Part shown: one piece after another, positions 36,107-46,144 of the stretch | Layout of the letters: every line of letters starts with the position of its first letter | How positions within the stretch are numbered: position 1 is the stretch's first letter | Assembly: GCF_003173055.1 (NCBI RefSeq) | Contig: NZ_QGLF01000003.1 | Location: 248,001 to 312,000 of the forward strand | Direction: 5' to 3' | DNA length: 64,000 bases | From: Zavarzinia compransoris | GTDB lineage: Bacteria > Pseudomonadota > Alphaproteobacteria > Zavarziniales > Zavarziniaceae | Translations under genes and position numbers: made by a program | Notes under the pieces: model-generated | Seen by the model: only the letters and a program-made list of their open reading frames with translations | The model's database searches: none | Told to the model about the DNA's origin: nothing

Positions 36107-37015
36107 ATGGCACTGGATACGGTTGACCTCAGATTGTTGCGCGTCTTCGTCGCCATCGTCGAGTCGGGCGGTTTCGCGGCGGCGCAGGCCAAGCTCAATC
36201 TCTCGCTCTCGACGATCTCGAGCCATATCGCCGGGCTGGAGACGCGCCTCGGCGTGACGCTGTGCCGGCGCGGGCGCAGCGGCTTTTCGCTGACGCCGGA
36301 AGGCCAGGCGGCCTATGCCGAGATCCAGCGCCTGCTGGGCGCCACCAGCCAGTTCGACAACCGCATGCGCTCGCTCCGCGACAAGCTGCACGGCACGCTG
36401 GCGATCGGCCTCGTCGACAATACGATCACCGATCCGAAGGCACCGCTGGAGCGGGTCTTCGCCCGCTTCGTCGCCGCGGCCCCCGAAGTCCGGCTGAATA
36501 TCTCGACACGGGCGCCGGACGACCTGCTGCGCGAGGTCATCGCCGGCAATCTCCATGTCGCGATCGCCAGCTTTCCCCGGGTCGTGCTCGGCCTTGCCTA
36601 TGAAGACCTCTACCGCGAGGCGCAGCGCTTCTATTGCGGCAAGGACCATCCGCTCTACGCTGTCCCGGACGGCGAGATCGACGTCGACCTGGTGCGCCGG
36701 CACCGCATCGTCGGGCGCGACTATTGGGGCGGGCGCGATCTCAAGATCTTCGCCATCGCCGGCGCCCATGCCATCGTCTCGGACATGGAATCCGAGGCCC
36801 GCCTGATCCTGTCCGGCGCCTTTCTCGGCTATCTGCCGGAACATTTCGCGGCGCCTTTCGTCGCTGCCGGGCGCCTGCGCTCGCTGAAGCCGGCGCTGTT
36901 CGCCCGCGAGCAATTGTTCCAACTCGCCCATGATCCGAACCGGGCGGAAAGCGCCGCCCTCGATCTCTTCCGCACGATCGTGGTCGAGGAACTGGGGCCG
37001 CCGAAAAAGCCGTGA
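36107..37015 (+). CDS. LysR-family transcriptional regulator
   Basis: A 302-residue protein with an N-terminal winged helix-turn-helix (LRLLRVFVAIVESGGFAAAQAKLNLSLSTISSHIAGLETRLG, residues about 5-50) and a type-2 periplasmic-binding-like effector domain from about residue 90. It is divergent from the ABC/arginine-type operon across a 109-bp gap with a three-half-site operator, so it very probably controls that operon and itself. The likely effector is a substrate or product of the pathway. Confidence 0.9.
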   Translation: MALDTVDLRLLRVFVAIVESGGFAAAQAKLNLSLSTISSHIAGLETRLGVTLCRRGRSGFSLTPEGQAAYAEIQRLLGATSQFDNRMRSLRDKLHGTLAIGLVDNTITDPKAPLERVFARFVAAAPEVRLNISTRAPDDLLREVIAGNLHVAIASFPRVVLGLAYEDLYREAQRFYCGKDHPLYAVPDGEIDVDLVRRHRIVGRDYWGGRDLKIFAIAGAHAIVSDMESEARLILSGAFLGYLPEHFAAPFVAAGRLRSLKPALFAREQLFQLAHDPNRAESAALDLFRTIVVEELGPPKKP

Positions 37016-37088
37016 TCACCAGATCGTATGACCGGCCTCGGTGATCCTTGCCTAGAAAAGGACCGCCAGAACCGGAGCGACCGCGATC

Positions 37089-38030
37089 ATGGATGCCACC
37101 CGCCGCCTTGCCCTCGGCGCCCTTGCCGGGCTTCTCGCGGCGCCCATGGCGCGGGCGCAGCAGCCGGCCAGCCCCCATGACCGGGCCAGCGAACCGGCCG
37201 AGATCATCGAGCACGAGCGCATCCGCCGCTTCGACTTCGGCCTGCCGGGCGGCGCGGCGCCCTGGCACATCCAGGTCGGCCTGCCGGCGGGAAACAGGCC
37301 CGAGGCGGGCTGGCCCGTGCTCTACCTCCTCGACGGGGGCGGCATGTTTCCCGGGGCGTGGCGGCACCAGGAAAAGGGTGTGGGCCCGGGGGCCGTGCTG
37401 GTCGGCATCGGCCATCCGGGGGCGGGGCGGCTCGACATGGCCCGCCGCACCTTCGATTTCACCCCGGCGACCGCCAAGGAATACCTGCGCGGCCGGGACG
37501 ACACCGCCACCGGCGGGCGCGAGGCGCTGCTCGCCTTCATCGCCGATCACCTGATGCCCCGGATCCAGGCGGAACTCACCGTCGATCCGGCGCGGCAAAG
37601 CCTGTTCGGCCATTCCCTGGGCGGCCTTTTCGCCCTGTTCGCGCTTTTCACCCGGCCCGACCTCTTTTCCACCTGGGTGGCGGCCGATCCGTCGCTGTGG
37701 TGGAACAACGGTTCCCAGGTGGCGGAGGCCCAGGCCTTCCTCGGCGGCGTCCGCGCGGCGGGCGGGCGGCTGGCGCGGCCGGCGCGGCTGCTGGTCGAGA
37801 ATTCGTCCGGCCAGGGGCGGGGCGGGGCCGCGCATCGCGATCCGGCGCGGGGCAGCAGCATCCCCGCCGGCCAGGACTTGGCGAAGGCCCTGGCCGGGGT
37901 CGGGGATTTCGCCGTTTACTACCGCCGCTTCGCCGACCTCGGCCATGGCGGCATCATCGATCCGGGCCTTGCCGATACGCTCGCCTTCATCGCCGGCACG
38001 GTGCCGGACGGGGTGGCCCGGGCCGGCTGA
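37089..38030 (+). CDS. Exported alpha/beta-hydrolase esterase (IroE/Fes-like)
   Basis: A 313-residue enzyme with an export signal (RRLALGALAGLLAAPMARAQ). The nucleophile elbow is FGHSLGGLF with the Ser, and the C-terminal His lies in ADLGHGG. VLYLLDGGGMFPGAWRHQ near the N-terminus matches the putative-esterase family (Pfam00756) that includes siderophore esterases IroE and Fes. The true substrate is not shown; no iron-uptake gene is adjacent. It is separated by 73 bp from the LysR gene. Confidence 0.8.
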   Translation: MDATRRLALGALAGLLAAPMARAQQPASPHDRASEPAEIIEHERIRRFDFGLPGGAAPWHIQVGLPAGNRPEAGWPVLYLLDGGGMFPGAWRHQEKGVGPGAVLVGIGHPGAGRLDMARRTFDFTPATAKEYLRGRDDTATGGREALLAFIADHLMPRIQAELTVDPARQSLFGHSLGGLFALFALFTRPDLFSTWVAADPSLWWNNGSQVAEAQAFLGGVRAAGGRLARPARLLVENSSGQGRGGAAHRDPARGSSIPAGQDLAKALAGVGDFAVYYRRFADLGHGGIIDPGLADTLAFIAGTVPDGVARAG

Positions 38031-38191
38031 TATTTCCCAGGCCTGGCGGGTACAAAGGCTTTCTGGCATAAAGCGCCGTCTTTCACGGGCGGACCGTCAT
38101 CATTCCGGCACTCGGTTTCGATTTCTTCGCGCTGTTCGGCCTCTCGCCGGCCGATCTCGCCTTCTTTGCCGCGACCATCGTCGCGGCGGCG

Positions 38192-38869
38192 GTGCTGCGC
38201 GCCTTTTCCGGCTTCGGCTTCGCGCTGGCGGCCATGCCCTTGCTGGTGCTGGTGATCGAGCCGGCCCGCGCCGTGGTGCTCTGCGCCCTGCTGTCCCTGG
38301 TCGCGGGCTTGCGCACCCTGCGGCGCTCGGTCGCCGAAAGCGACCGCGGGCTGTTGAAGCCGCTGCTGATCGGCAGCCTGATCGGCACGCCGGTCGGGGT
38401 CGCCCTGCTCGATCTCCTGCCGGCGGATGCGACCAAATTGCTGATCGGGGTGGGCGTGCTCGGGTCCGCCCTTCTGCTGTGGCGGACCGGGGTGATGGCG
38501 GGGGCGGGCCGCGGGCTGGCCCTGCCGGTCGGCCTGTCGGCCGGGCTGATGGGCGGGGCACTGGCGATTCCGGGGCCGCCGATCGTGGTCTTCCTGCTCG
38601 GCACTGAACCCGATGCGCGCCGGGCCCGGGCGACCTTGATGGCCTTCTTCAACCTGACGTCGGTGATGTCGCTGGCCGGCTATACGGTCACCGGCAAGAT
38701 CGACGAAATCTCGCCGGCGCAATTCGCCCTGGCGCTGCCCTGCCTGCTGTTCGGCGACTGGCTGGGCTTTCGCCTGTTCGAGCGTTTCGGTTCCGCCCAC
38801 CACCGCGCGATCTCGCTGCTGGTGCTGGCGCTGATCGGGGTGACGGCGACGGTCAATGCCGTGATCTGA
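38192..38869 (+). CDS. TSUP-family (TauE/SafE) permease, start codon uncertain
   Basis: A membrane protein of at least 225 residues with about six to seven helices. FSGFGFALAAMPLL and LSAGLMGGALAIPGPPIVVFLL are the paired signatures of the sulfite exporter TauE/SafE family. GTG 38192 is the only canonical start, but the same frame is open back to 38072. It encodes FGLSPADLAFFAATIVAAAV, which looks like the missing first helix; the only start-like codons there are ATC 38099 and ATT 38102. The 3' end overlaps the convergent meaB gene by 17 bp. The substrate (sulfite, sulfonate or other anion) is unknown. Confidence 0.75.
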   Translation: MLRAFSGFGFALAAMPLLVLVIEPARAVVLCALLSLVAGLRTLRRSVAESDRGLLKPLLIGSLIGTPVGVALLDLLPADATKLLIGVGVLGSALLLWRTGVMAGAGRGLALPVGLSAGLMGGALAIPGPPIVVFLLGTEPDARRARATLMAFFNLTSVMSLAGYTVTGKIDEISPAQFALALPCLLFGDWLGFRLFERFGSAHHRAISLLVLALIGVTATVNAVI

Positions 38870-39773
38870 GGGTTGCGATGATCCCGGCCGCCCGCCCGAA
38901 GGGGGAGGCACCGGCAGCATCGGCGATCAAGGCCGCGGCATCGCGCAGGCCCTGCTTGCCGAATTCGTCGCGCACGGTTTCCGCCAGCCAGGCGGCGCCC
39001 TGCTCGGCGCGCTGGGCCTTGCCGTTGCCGTCCTCGGCCAGATGGGCGGCATGGGCGTCGAGGGCGTGCAGCAACTTGTCCAGCCCGTCCCCCTTGGTCG
39101 AGGAGACGAGGGCGACCGGTACTTTCCAGCCGGTCACATCCTCCGCCAGCGACAGGGCGCCGGCAAGATCGGCCCGGGCCCTGGTGGCGGGCGCGCCCAG
39201 GTCCGCCTTGGTGACGACCGCGACATGGGGAATCTCGACGATGCCCGCCTTCATGAATTGCAGCGAATCGCCCGAGGCGGGCTGCACGCAGAAGACCACC
39301 GTATCCGCCACCTGGGTGACATCGGTTTCCGACTGGCCGACGCCCACGGTCTCGATCAGCACCCGGTCGTAAGCCGCGCGCATCAGCACCATGGCCGGGA
39401 AGGTGAGGGCGGCAAGGCCGCCCAGCCGGTCCCGCGCCGCCATGGAGCGGACGAAGATCCCCTGGTCCTCGGCATCGATGACCAGCCGGGTGCGGTCGCC
39501 GAGCAGGGCGCCGCCGGTGCGCCGGGACGAAGGATCGACCGCGATCACCCCGACCGTCAGCCCCTGGCGCCGCCAATGGTTGATCAGGGCCGAGGTCAGG
39601 GTGGATTTGCCCACCCCGGGCGGCCCGGTCAGGCCGACGACATGGGCGCGCGGGTCGGTCCAGGCGGCGTCCAGCAGGGCGATGGTCTCGGCGCCATGGG
39701 GGTCGCGCTCGATCCGGGCCAGCGCCCGGGCCATGGCGCCCTTGCCGCCGCTGCGCAGCTGGTCGAGGCTCAT
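38853..39773 (-). CDS. meaB: MeaB, methylmalonyl-CoA mutase-associated GTPase
   Basis: A 306-residue G3E GTPase: Walker A GLTGPPGVGKST, switch DPSSRRTGGALLGDRTR, ETVGVGQSE and base-recognition VVTKADL. MeaB guards methylmalonyl-CoA mutase against inactivation and loads adenosylcobalamin. The mutase genes are not in the window. The ATG overlaps the stop of the isomerase-like gene (ATGA), and its own 3' end overlaps the TSUP gene. It appears to be the last gene of the glyQ-glyS-ppdK transcript. Confidence 0.92.
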   Translation of the reverse strand: MSLDQLRSGGKGAMARALARIERDPHGAETIALLDAAWTDPRAHVVGLTGPPGVGKSTLTSALINHWRRQGLTVGVIAVDPSSRRTGGALLGDRTRLVIDAEDQGIFVRSMAARDRLGGLAALTFPAMVLMRAAYDRVLIETVGVGQSETDVTQVADTVVFCVQPASGDSLQFMKAGIVEIPHVAVVTKADLGAPATRARADLAGALSLAEDVTGWKVPVALVSSTKGDGLDKLLHALDAHAAHLAEDGNGKAQRAEQGAAWLAETVRDEFGKQGLRDAAALIADAAGASPFGRAAGIIATLRSRH

Positions 39774-40387
39774 GCGCGGGTCGCCAGGTGGTGCCGCAGC
39801 AGGGGGATGCGGTCGTTGCCCCAGATCACCTTGCCGTCGACCAGGAAGCTGGGCACCCCGAAGGCGCCCCTTGCCGCCGCCTCGTCCTGGATGGCGGCGA
39901 CCGCGGCCTGGGTTTCCGGCGCCGCCAGCTGGGTTTCGAAGCGTTCCCCGTCGAGGCCGGCCGCGGCCGCCGCCGCGATCAGGTCGGCGCGGCCGACGGG
40001 GCTGTCGTTGTCGTCGGCGAAGATGCGGCGGGCGAGACGGCGGGCATAGGGCTCGACCGCGCCCAGAAGCCCGGCGGCGACGCAGCCGAGGTTCAGTTCG
40101 ACCGCGTCGTATTTCAGCCGGCCGTGGGGCTCGTTGAAGGGAATGCCGTAGAGGGAGGCCCAGGCTTCCGCATCCTGGCGGCGCCATTTGAAATCATACT
40201 GCATGGCCGGCGGTGCCCCGTCGAAGGGGGTGGAACCGCCGCCCCGCGCCTGGCGCACCAGGGCGATGGTCGTCACCGGCCGCCAGCGGAAGGTGACGCC
40301 GAATTCGGCCGCCAGCGCCGGCAGCTGGCTGGCGGCAAGATAGGAATAGCGGCTGGAAACGCCGAAGACGAAATCGATCGTGGTCAC
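39770..40387 (-). CDS. 2-hydroxychromene-2-carboxylate isomerase-like DsbA-fold protein
   Basis: A 205-residue protein of the DsbA/GST-kappa fold: IDFVFGVSSRYSYLAASQLPAL (with the catalytic-type Ser), FRWRPV, and GVPSFLVDGKVIWGNDRIPLL at the C-terminus. Known members isomerise 2-hydroxychromene-2-carboxylate in naphthalene breakdown using glutathione, but most homologues have other roles and no aromatic pathway is present here. The start is GTG 40387 with AAGGGGCGGA upstream. It follows ppdK by 26 bp and overlaps meaB by 4 bp. Confidence 0.85.
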   Translation of the reverse strand: MTTIDFVFGVSSRYSYLAASQLPALAAEFGVTFRWRPVTTIALVRQARGGGSTPFDGAPPAMQYDFKWRRQDAEAWASLYGIPFNEPHGRLKYDAVELNLGCVAAGLLGAVEPYARRLARRIFADDNDSPVGRADLIAAAAAAGLDGERFETQLAAPETQAAVAAIQDEAAARGAFGVPSFLVDGKVIWGNDRIPLLRHHLATRA

Positions 40388-40413
40388 GGTTCCGCCCCTT
40401 CCCGCCGCCTCGC

Positions 40414-43074
40414 TTAACGCCGCAGCGCCGCCTGGGCCGCCGCAAGGCGGGCGATCGGCACGCGATAGGGCGAGCAGGAGACATAGTCGAGGCCGGTCTT
40501 CTCGCAGAAGGCGATGGAGGCCGGATCGCCGCCATGCTCGCCGCAGATGCCGAGCTTGAGGTTCGGCCGGACCGCCCGCCCGCGTTCCGAGGCGAGGCGG
40601 ACCAGTTCGCCCACGCCGTCCTCGTCGATCGAGACGAAGGGATCCTTCTGGAAGATGCCGGCGCGGATATAATCGTCCAGGAAATGGGCGGCGTCGTCGC
40701 GCGAGATGCCGAAGGTGGTCTGGGTCAGGTCGTTGGTGCCGAAGGAGAAGAATTCCGCCGCTTCCGCGATCTCGCCGCCGCGGAGTGCTGCGCGCGGCAA
40801 TTCGATCATAGTGCCGATCAGATAGGGGATGTCCTTGCCCTTCTCGGCGGCGACGGCCTTGGCGATGCCGGCGATCTTGCCCTTCAGGATGTCGAGTTCG
40901 GCCTTGGTCGCGACCAGCGGGATCATGATCTCCGGGGTCACGGTGGCGCCGGCCTTGGCGCCGACCTCGATCGCCGCCTCGAAGATCGCCCGGGCCTGCA
41001 TCTCGTAGATCTCGGGATAGGTGATGCCCAGGCGGCAGCCGCGATGGCCCAGCATGGGGTTGGCTTCCGCAAGATCGTGGGCGCGGGTCTTGATCACGCT
41101 GACCGGCACGCCGGCGGCGGCGGCCACCTCGGCCAGTTCCGCTTCGGTATGGGGCAGGAATTCGTGCAGCGGCGGATCGAGCAGGCGGATCGTCACCGGC
41201 AGGCCGGCCATGATCTCGAACAGTTTCACGAAATCGCCGCGCTGCACCGGCAGCAGCTTGGCCAGCGCCGTCTCGCGCCCCTTCTTGTCGCTGGCGAGGA
41301 TCATCTCGCGCACCGCCAGGATGCGGTCGGCATCGAAGAACATATGTTCGGTCCGGCACAGGCCGATGCCCTCGGCGCCGAAGCGCCGGGCGGTTTCCGC
41401 ATCCAGCGGGGTTTCCGCATTGGTGCGCACCTTCAGGCGGCGCACCGCATCGGCCCAGCCCATGAGGGTGGAGAAATCGCCCGACAGTTCGGGCTGCACG
41501 GTCGGCACCTCGCCCAGCATCACTTCGCCGGTCGAGCCGTCGATGGTGAGCACGTCGCCGCGCTTCAGCACTTTGCCCAGTACGGTCAGGGTCTGGTTGG
41601 CGGCATCGATCTTCAGGGCGCCGGCGCCGGACACGCAGGGCCGGCCCATGCCGCGGGCGACCACGGCGGCATGGCTGGTCATGCCGCCGCGGGACGTCAG
41701 GATGCCTTGGGCGGCATGCATGCCGTGGATGTCTTCCGGGCTGGTCTCGGCGCGGACCAGGATCACTTTCCGGCCTTCGCCGGCCAGTTTCTCCGTGTCG
41801 TCGGCGGTGAAGCTGATGATGCCGCTGGCGGCGCCGGGCGAGGCCGGCAGGCCCCGGGTCAGCACGTCGCGCGCGGCCTTCGGGTCCAGCGTCGGATGCA
41901 GGAGCTGGTCCAGCATCTGGGGTTCCACGCGCAGGATCGCGGTTTCCCGGTCGATCAGGCCCTCGTTGCAGAGTTCGACCGCGATCTTCAGGGCTGCCTT
42001 GGCGGTGCGCTTGCCGGAGCGGGTCTGCAGCATCCACAGCTTGCTGCGCTGGACGGTGAATTCGATGTCCTGCATGTCGCGGTAGTGGCGTTCCAGCTTG
42101 TGGAACACTTCGACCAGCTGGACATAGACCTCCGGCAGGCTTTCCTCCATAGAGGGCTTGGTATCGCCGGCGGCGACGCGGGCGGCCTTGGACAGATATT
42201 GCGGCGTGCGGATGCCGGCGACCACATCCTCGCCCTGGGCGTTGATCAGGTATTCGCCGTAGATCTCGGCGGTGCCGGTCGAGGGGTTGCGGGTGAAGGC
42301 GACGCCGGTGGCCGAGGTCTCGCCCATATTGCCGAAGACCATGGCCTGGACGTTGACCGCCGTGCCCCAGGATTCCGGAATGTCGTTCAGGCGGCGATAG
42401 GTCTCGGCGCGGGCGTTCCGCCACGAGCCGAAGACGGCGCCGATGGCGCCCCACAGCTGTTCGTTCACATCCGCCGGGAAGGGCCGGCCGAGTTCCGCCT
42501 CGACCGTCTTCTTGTATTCGGCGATCAGCGCCTTCAGGTCGGCGGGGGTCAGCTGGGTGTCCAGCGTGTAACCCTTCTCTTCCTTATGGATTTCGAGGAT
42601 TTCCTCGAAATGATGATGGCCGACGTCGAGGACGACATCGGAATACATCTGGATGAAGCGGCGATAGCTGTCATAGGCGAAACGCTCGTCGCCCGCCTGC
42701 CGGGCGAGGCCGAGCACGGTCTCGTCGTTCAGGCCGAGGTTGAGCACCGTGTCCATCATGCCCGGCATGGAGGCGCGGGCGCCGGAGCGGACCGAGACCA
42801 GCAGGGGATTGTCCTTGTCGCCGAAGATCGCGCCGACCTTGGCGCCGACATCGGCGACGGCGGCGCGGACATCGCCGGTCAGCGTGTCGGGATAGGTCCG
42901 GCCATGGTCGTAATAATAGGTGCAGACATCCGTCGTGATGGTGAAGCCCGGGGGCACGGGCAGGCCGAGATGGCTCATCTCCGCCAGGTTGGCGCCCTTG
43001 CCGCCCAGAAGGTTCTTCATCTCGGCGCGGCCGTCGGCCTTGCCGTCACCGAAGGTATACACCCACTTGCTCAT
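40414..43074 (-). CDS. ppdK: Pyruvate, phosphate dikinase
   Basis: An 886-residue enzyme, the normal family length. The N-terminal nucleotide-binding part starts KWVYTFGDGKADGRAEMKNLLGGKGANLAEM. The swivelling phospho-His is in GGMTSHAAVVARGMGRPCVSG, and the C-terminal PEP-binding barrel includes GIGLCRTEHMFFDADR and GICGEHGGD. It interconverts pyruvate, ATP and phosphate with PEP, AMP and pyrophosphate. It starts 4 bp after glyS, so it is cotranscribed with the glycyl-tRNA synthetase genes, a linkage common in Alphaproteobacteria. Confidence 0.97.
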   Translation of the reverse strand: MSKWVYTFGDGKADGRAEMKNLLGGKGANLAEMSHLGLPVPPGFTITTDVCTYYYDHGRTYPDTLTGDVRAAVADVGAKVGAIFGDKDNPLLVSVRSGARASMPGMMDTVLNLGLNDETVLGLARQAGDERFAYDSYRRFIQMYSDVVLDVGHHHFEEILEIHKEEKGYTLDTQLTPADLKALIAEYKKTVEAELGRPFPADVNEQLWGAIGAVFGSWRNARAETYRRLNDIPESWGTAVNVQAMVFGNMGETSATGVAFTRNPSTGTAEIYGEYLINAQGEDVVAGIRTPQYLSKAARVAAGDTKPSMEESLPEVYVQLVEVFHKLERHYRDMQDIEFTVQRSKLWMLQTRSGKRTAKAALKIAVELCNEGLIDRETAILRVEPQMLDQLLHPTLDPKAARDVLTRGLPASPGAASGIISFTADDTEKLAGEGRKVILVRAETSPEDIHGMHAAQGILTSRGGMTSHAAVVARGMGRPCVSGAGALKIDAANQTLTVLGKVLKRGDVLTIDGSTGEVMLGEVPTVQPELSGDFSTLMGWADAVRRLKVRTNAETPLDAETARRFGAEGIGLCRTEHMFFDADRILAVREMILASDKKGRETALAKLLPVQRGDFVKLFEIMAGLPVTIRLLDPPLHEFLPHTEAELAEVAAAAGVPVSVIKTRAHDLAEANPMLGHRGCRLGITYPEIYEMQARAIFEAAIEVGAKAGATVTPEIMIPLVATKAELDILKGKIAGIAKAVAAEKGKDIPYLIGTMIELPRAALRGGEIAEAAEFFSFGTNDLTQTTFGISRDDAAHFLDDYIRAGIFQKDPFVSIDEDGVGELVRLASERGRAVRPNLKLGICGEHGGDPASIAFCEKTGLDYVSCSPYRVPIARLAAAQAALRR

Positions 43075-43078
43075 GACC

Positions 43079-45157
43079 TTATCCCTCGATCCGCGAGAAG
43101 TCGGCGATCTCGTCGAGCGCGCCCCTGATCTCGGCCAGAAGTTTCAGACGATTGGCCCGCAAGGCCGGATCGTCCGCATTGACAGTCACCTTCTCGAAGA
43201 AGGCATCCACAGGTTCGCGGAGCAGGGCGAGCGCCTGCATGCAGGCCGCGAAATCCTCCTGCGCCAGGGCCGCGCGCGCCTTCGGCATGGCCGCATCCAG
43301 CCGCGCGCCGAGCGCGCTCTCCTCATCGGCGGCGAATTGGGCGCGGTCGGCGGGCCCGGCATAGGACTTGCCGTCCTTCTTCTCTTCGATGCGCAGGATG
43401 TTCGACGCTCGGCGATAGGCGGCGAGCATGTTCTTGCCGTCTTCCGTCTCCAGGAAGGATTTCAACGCCGCCACCTTCCGCACCAGGCGGGTGAGGTCGT
43501 CCTCCCCCCCCGATTCTGGGGCACCGGTGCCGAGGACCGCGTTGATCAGATCATGGGCGACGCCCTGATCCTTCAGCGAGACTTTCAGACGATCATGGAA
43601 GAATTCGAGCAGGCTGTCCGCCGTTGCCCCGAACAGGGGCTTCAGCGGCAGGCGCAGGCCGTTCTCGACGATGAGGCGGATGACGCCGAGGGCGGCGCGG
43701 CGCAGCGCGAAGGGGTCCTTCGAGCCCGTGGGCTTTTCGTCGATGGCGAAGAAGCCGGCCAGGGTGTCGATCTTATCGGCCAGCGCCACCGCGACCGAGA
43801 CCGGCGCGGACGGGCATTGGTCGGACGGGCCCTGGGGCTTCCAGTGTTCGGCGATGGCGTCGGCCACGGCCGCATCCTCGCCGTCCTTCCGGGCGTAGTA
43901 ACGGCCCATGATACCCTGGACTTCCGGGAATTCGCCGACGACGCCGGAGACGAGATCGGCCTTGGCCAGCAGGGCGGCGCGATCGGCCAGGGCCGCATCG
44001 GCCCCGATCGTCCCGGCGATCCGCGCCGCCAGCGCCCGCACGCGGGCAACCTTGGCGCCCACGGTGCCGAGTTTCGCATGGAAGACGATGGCATCGAGCG
44101 CCGGCACCCGGTCGGCCAGGGTCGTCTTCAGGTCCTGGTCCCAGAAGAATTTGGCGTCCGACAGGCGGGCGCGCAGCACGCGCTCGTTGCCCGCCGCGAT
44201 GGAAGCGCCGCCATCCTTGGCGACGAGGTTGGCGACGGTCAGGAAGCGCGGCGCCATCCTGCCCGTCGCGGGATCGCGAAGGGCGAAATACTTCTGGTTG
44301 GCGCGCATGGTCGAGGTCAGCACCTCGGCCGGGACGGCCATGAATTCATCGTCGATCCGGCCCATCAGGGGGACCGGCCATTCGACGAGGCCGGCCACCT
44401 CGTCCAGCAGGTCCGGGTCCGGGGTCACTTCAAGCCCGGCGTCCGCCGCCAGTTTCTGCGCGCCGGCCCAGATGATGGCCTTCCGTTCCTCGACATCGAG
44501 GATGACATGGGCCGCGCGCAGCTTCGCCCGGTAGTCGGCGAAATCCGCGACTTCGATCGCGCCCCTGGCCATGAAGCGATGGCCGTGGGTGAGATTGCCG
44601 GCGGTGATGCCATGACCCGCATCCTCGCCCCGGGCGATCGCGAAGGGCACCACCTGCCCGCCGAAGAGGACGATGACGGAACGGATCGGCCGCACCCAGT
44701 TGAGCTTGGACGAGACGCCGTCCGGCCCCGCACCCCAGCGCATGGATTTCGGCCAGGGGAAATTCCACAGGGTATTCGCCATCAATTCGGCGATCACTTC
44801 GGCGGTCGGGCGGCCCCGGCGCTCGATATGGGCGATGTAGAAATTGCCCTTGGGGGTTTCCTGGACCTGCAATGTCTCGCGCGAAACCCCGGCGGCGGTA
44901 CAGAAACCGTCGATCGCCTGGTCCGGCGCGCCGACCCGGGGGCCGCGCCGCTCCTCGCGCAGGTCGGCCTGGGCGGCGTCGAGGTCGTCCACCACCAGGG
45001 TCAGGCGGCGGGGCGTGGCGTAAGCCTTGGCGGTGCCATGCTTCAGGCCGACCGCCTTGAACCCGTCCAGGATCAGGCGCTGCAGGTCGTCCGCCGCGCG
45101 GGGCTGCATGCGGGCGGGGATTTCTTCCGAATGAATCTCGATCAGCAGCTGGGGCAT
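43079..45157 (-). CDS. glyS: Glycyl-tRNA synthetase beta subunit
   Basis: A 692-residue subunit beginning [25 protein letters not shown], the standard GlyS start. [31 protein letters not shown] and [38 protein letters not shown] are diagnostic. It binds tRNA-Gly and completes the alpha2-beta2 enzyme with GlyQ. Its start overlaps the glyQ stop by one base. Confidence 0.97.
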   Translation of the reverse strand: MPQLLIEIHSEEIPARMQPRAADDLQRLILDGFKAVGLKHGTAKAYATPRRLTLVVDDLDAAQADLREERRGPRVGAPDQAIDGFCTAAGVSRETLQVQETPKGNFYIAHIERRGRPTAEVIAELMANTLWNFPWPKSMRWGAGPDGVSSKLNWVRPIRSVIVLFGGQVVPFAIARGEDAGHGITAGNLTHGHRFMARGAIEVADFADYRAKLRAAHVILDVEERKAIIWAGAQKLAADAGLEVTPDPDLLDEVAGLVEWPVPLMGRIDDEFMAVPAEVLTSTMRANQKYFALRDPATGRMAPRFLTVANLVAKDGGASIAAGNERVLRARLSDAKFFWDQDLKTTLADRVPALDAIVFHAKLGTVGAKVARVRALAARIAGTIGADAALADRAALLAKADLVSGVVGEFPEVQGIMGRYYARKDGEDAAVADAIAEHWKPQGPSDQCPSAPVSVAVALADKIDTLAGFFAIDEKPTGSKDPFALRRAALGVIRLIVENGLRLPLKPLFGATADSLLEFFHDRLKVSLKDQGVAHDLINAVLGTGAPESGGEDDLTRLVRKVAALKSFLETEDGKNMLAAYRRASNILRIEEKKDGKSYAGPADRAQFAADEESALGARLDAAMPKARAALAQEDFAACMQALALLREPVDAFFEKVTVNADDPALRANRLKLLAEIRGALDEIADFSRIEG

Positions 45158-46038
45158 TATTTTGCCTCCCCTTGCGAGGCGACCCAGGCTTCGCAGCAGC
45201 CCTTGGCCAGCGCGCGGACGCGGCCGATATAGGCCGCGCGCTCGGTCACCGAGATCACGCCGCGGGCATCCAGCAGGTTGAACAGGTGGCTCGCCTTCAT
45301 GCATTGGTCATAGGCGGGCAGGGCTTTGGCGACGCCCAGCAGGGCGTTGCATTCCGCCTCGGCATCCTTGAAGTGCTGGAACAGCACGTCCGTATTGGCA
45401 TGCTCGAAATTATAGGCGGAAAATTCCTTCTCGGCCTGGAGGTAGACGTCGCCATAGGTGACGCCGCGGCCGTTCCAGTCGAGGTCGTAGACCCGTTCCA
45501 CGCCCTGGACATACATGGCGAGGCGCTCGAGGCCATAGGTGATCTCGCCCGCCACCGGATCGACGTCGAGACCGCCGACCTGCTGGAAATAGGTGAACTG
45601 GGTGACTTCCATGCCGTCGCACCAGACTTCCCAGCCCAGGCCCCAGGCGCCCAGGGTCGGGCTTTCCCAATCGTCCTCGACGAAGCGGATGTCGTGGTTG
45701 TCGACATCGATGCCGAGCGCCTTCAGGCTGCCGAGGTAAAGGTCGATGATATCGTCCGGGCTCGGCTTCAGGATGACCTGGAACTGGTAGTAATGCTGGA
45801 GCCGGTTCGGATTCTCGCCATAGCGCCCGTCCTTCGGCCGGCGCGAGGGCTGGACATAGGCGCTGTTCCAGGGCTTCCGCCCGAGGGAGCGCAGCGTCGT
45901 CGCCGGGTGGAAGGTCCCGGCGCCCACTTCCATGTCGTAGGGCTGCATGAGCACGCAGCCCTGGCGGGCCCAATAGGTCTGAAGGGTCAGGATAAGGTCC
46001 TGGAAGGGCGGGGCTTTAGCCGCCAGCGGCGCCGACAT
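45157..46038 (-). CDS. glyQ: Glycyl-tRNA synthetase alpha subunit
   Basis: A 293-residue catalytic subunit with [42 protein letters not shown] and [22 protein letters not shown], the class II core of GlyQ. It activates glycine and charges tRNA-Gly. It is the first gene of the glyQ-glyS-ppdK transcript. The promoter should lie in the 106 bp before it, where a strong hairpin also sits. Confidence 0.97.
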   Translation of the reverse strand: MSAPLAAKAPPFQDLILTLQTYWARQGCVLMQPYDMEVGAGTFHPATTLRSLGRKPWNSAYVQPSRRPKDGRYGENPNRLQHYYQFQVILKPSPDDIIDLYLGSLKALGIDVDNHDIRFVEDDWESPTLGAWGLGWEVWCDGMEVTQFTYFQQVGGLDVDPVAGEITYGLERLAMYVQGVERVYDLDWNGRGVTYGDVYLQAEKEFSAYNFEHANTDVLFQHFKDAEAECNALLGVAKALPAYDQCMKASHLFNLLDARGVISVTERAAYIGRVRALAKGCCEAWVASQGEAK

Positions 46039-46102
46039 GGATGGGACTGCCCGAGCGAGGTCAAAAGATGCGGCACGTTAATGAGCCGCCCCCCCGCCGG
46101 TC

Positions 46103-46129
46103 AACCCTTCCCCGCAGCGGGGAAGGGTT
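46103..46129 (-). terminator. Hairpin between the aldehyde dehydrogenase gene and glyQ
   Basis: AACCCTTCCCCG and CGGGGAAGGGTT form a perfect 12-bp stem with a 3-nt loop, 16 bp after the aldehyde dehydrogenase stop. No T-tract follows on the minus strand, so termination may be weak or need Rho. Confidence 0.6.
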
Positions 46130-46144
46130 TCCCATATGGCGTGA

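Noticed and set aside
37089-38030. Siderophore system linking the esterase with the EntF-like NRPS
   Set aside because: The genes are about 15 kb apart with unrelated genes between them, the NRPS code reads glycine rather than serine, and no Fur box, receptor or exporter was seen.
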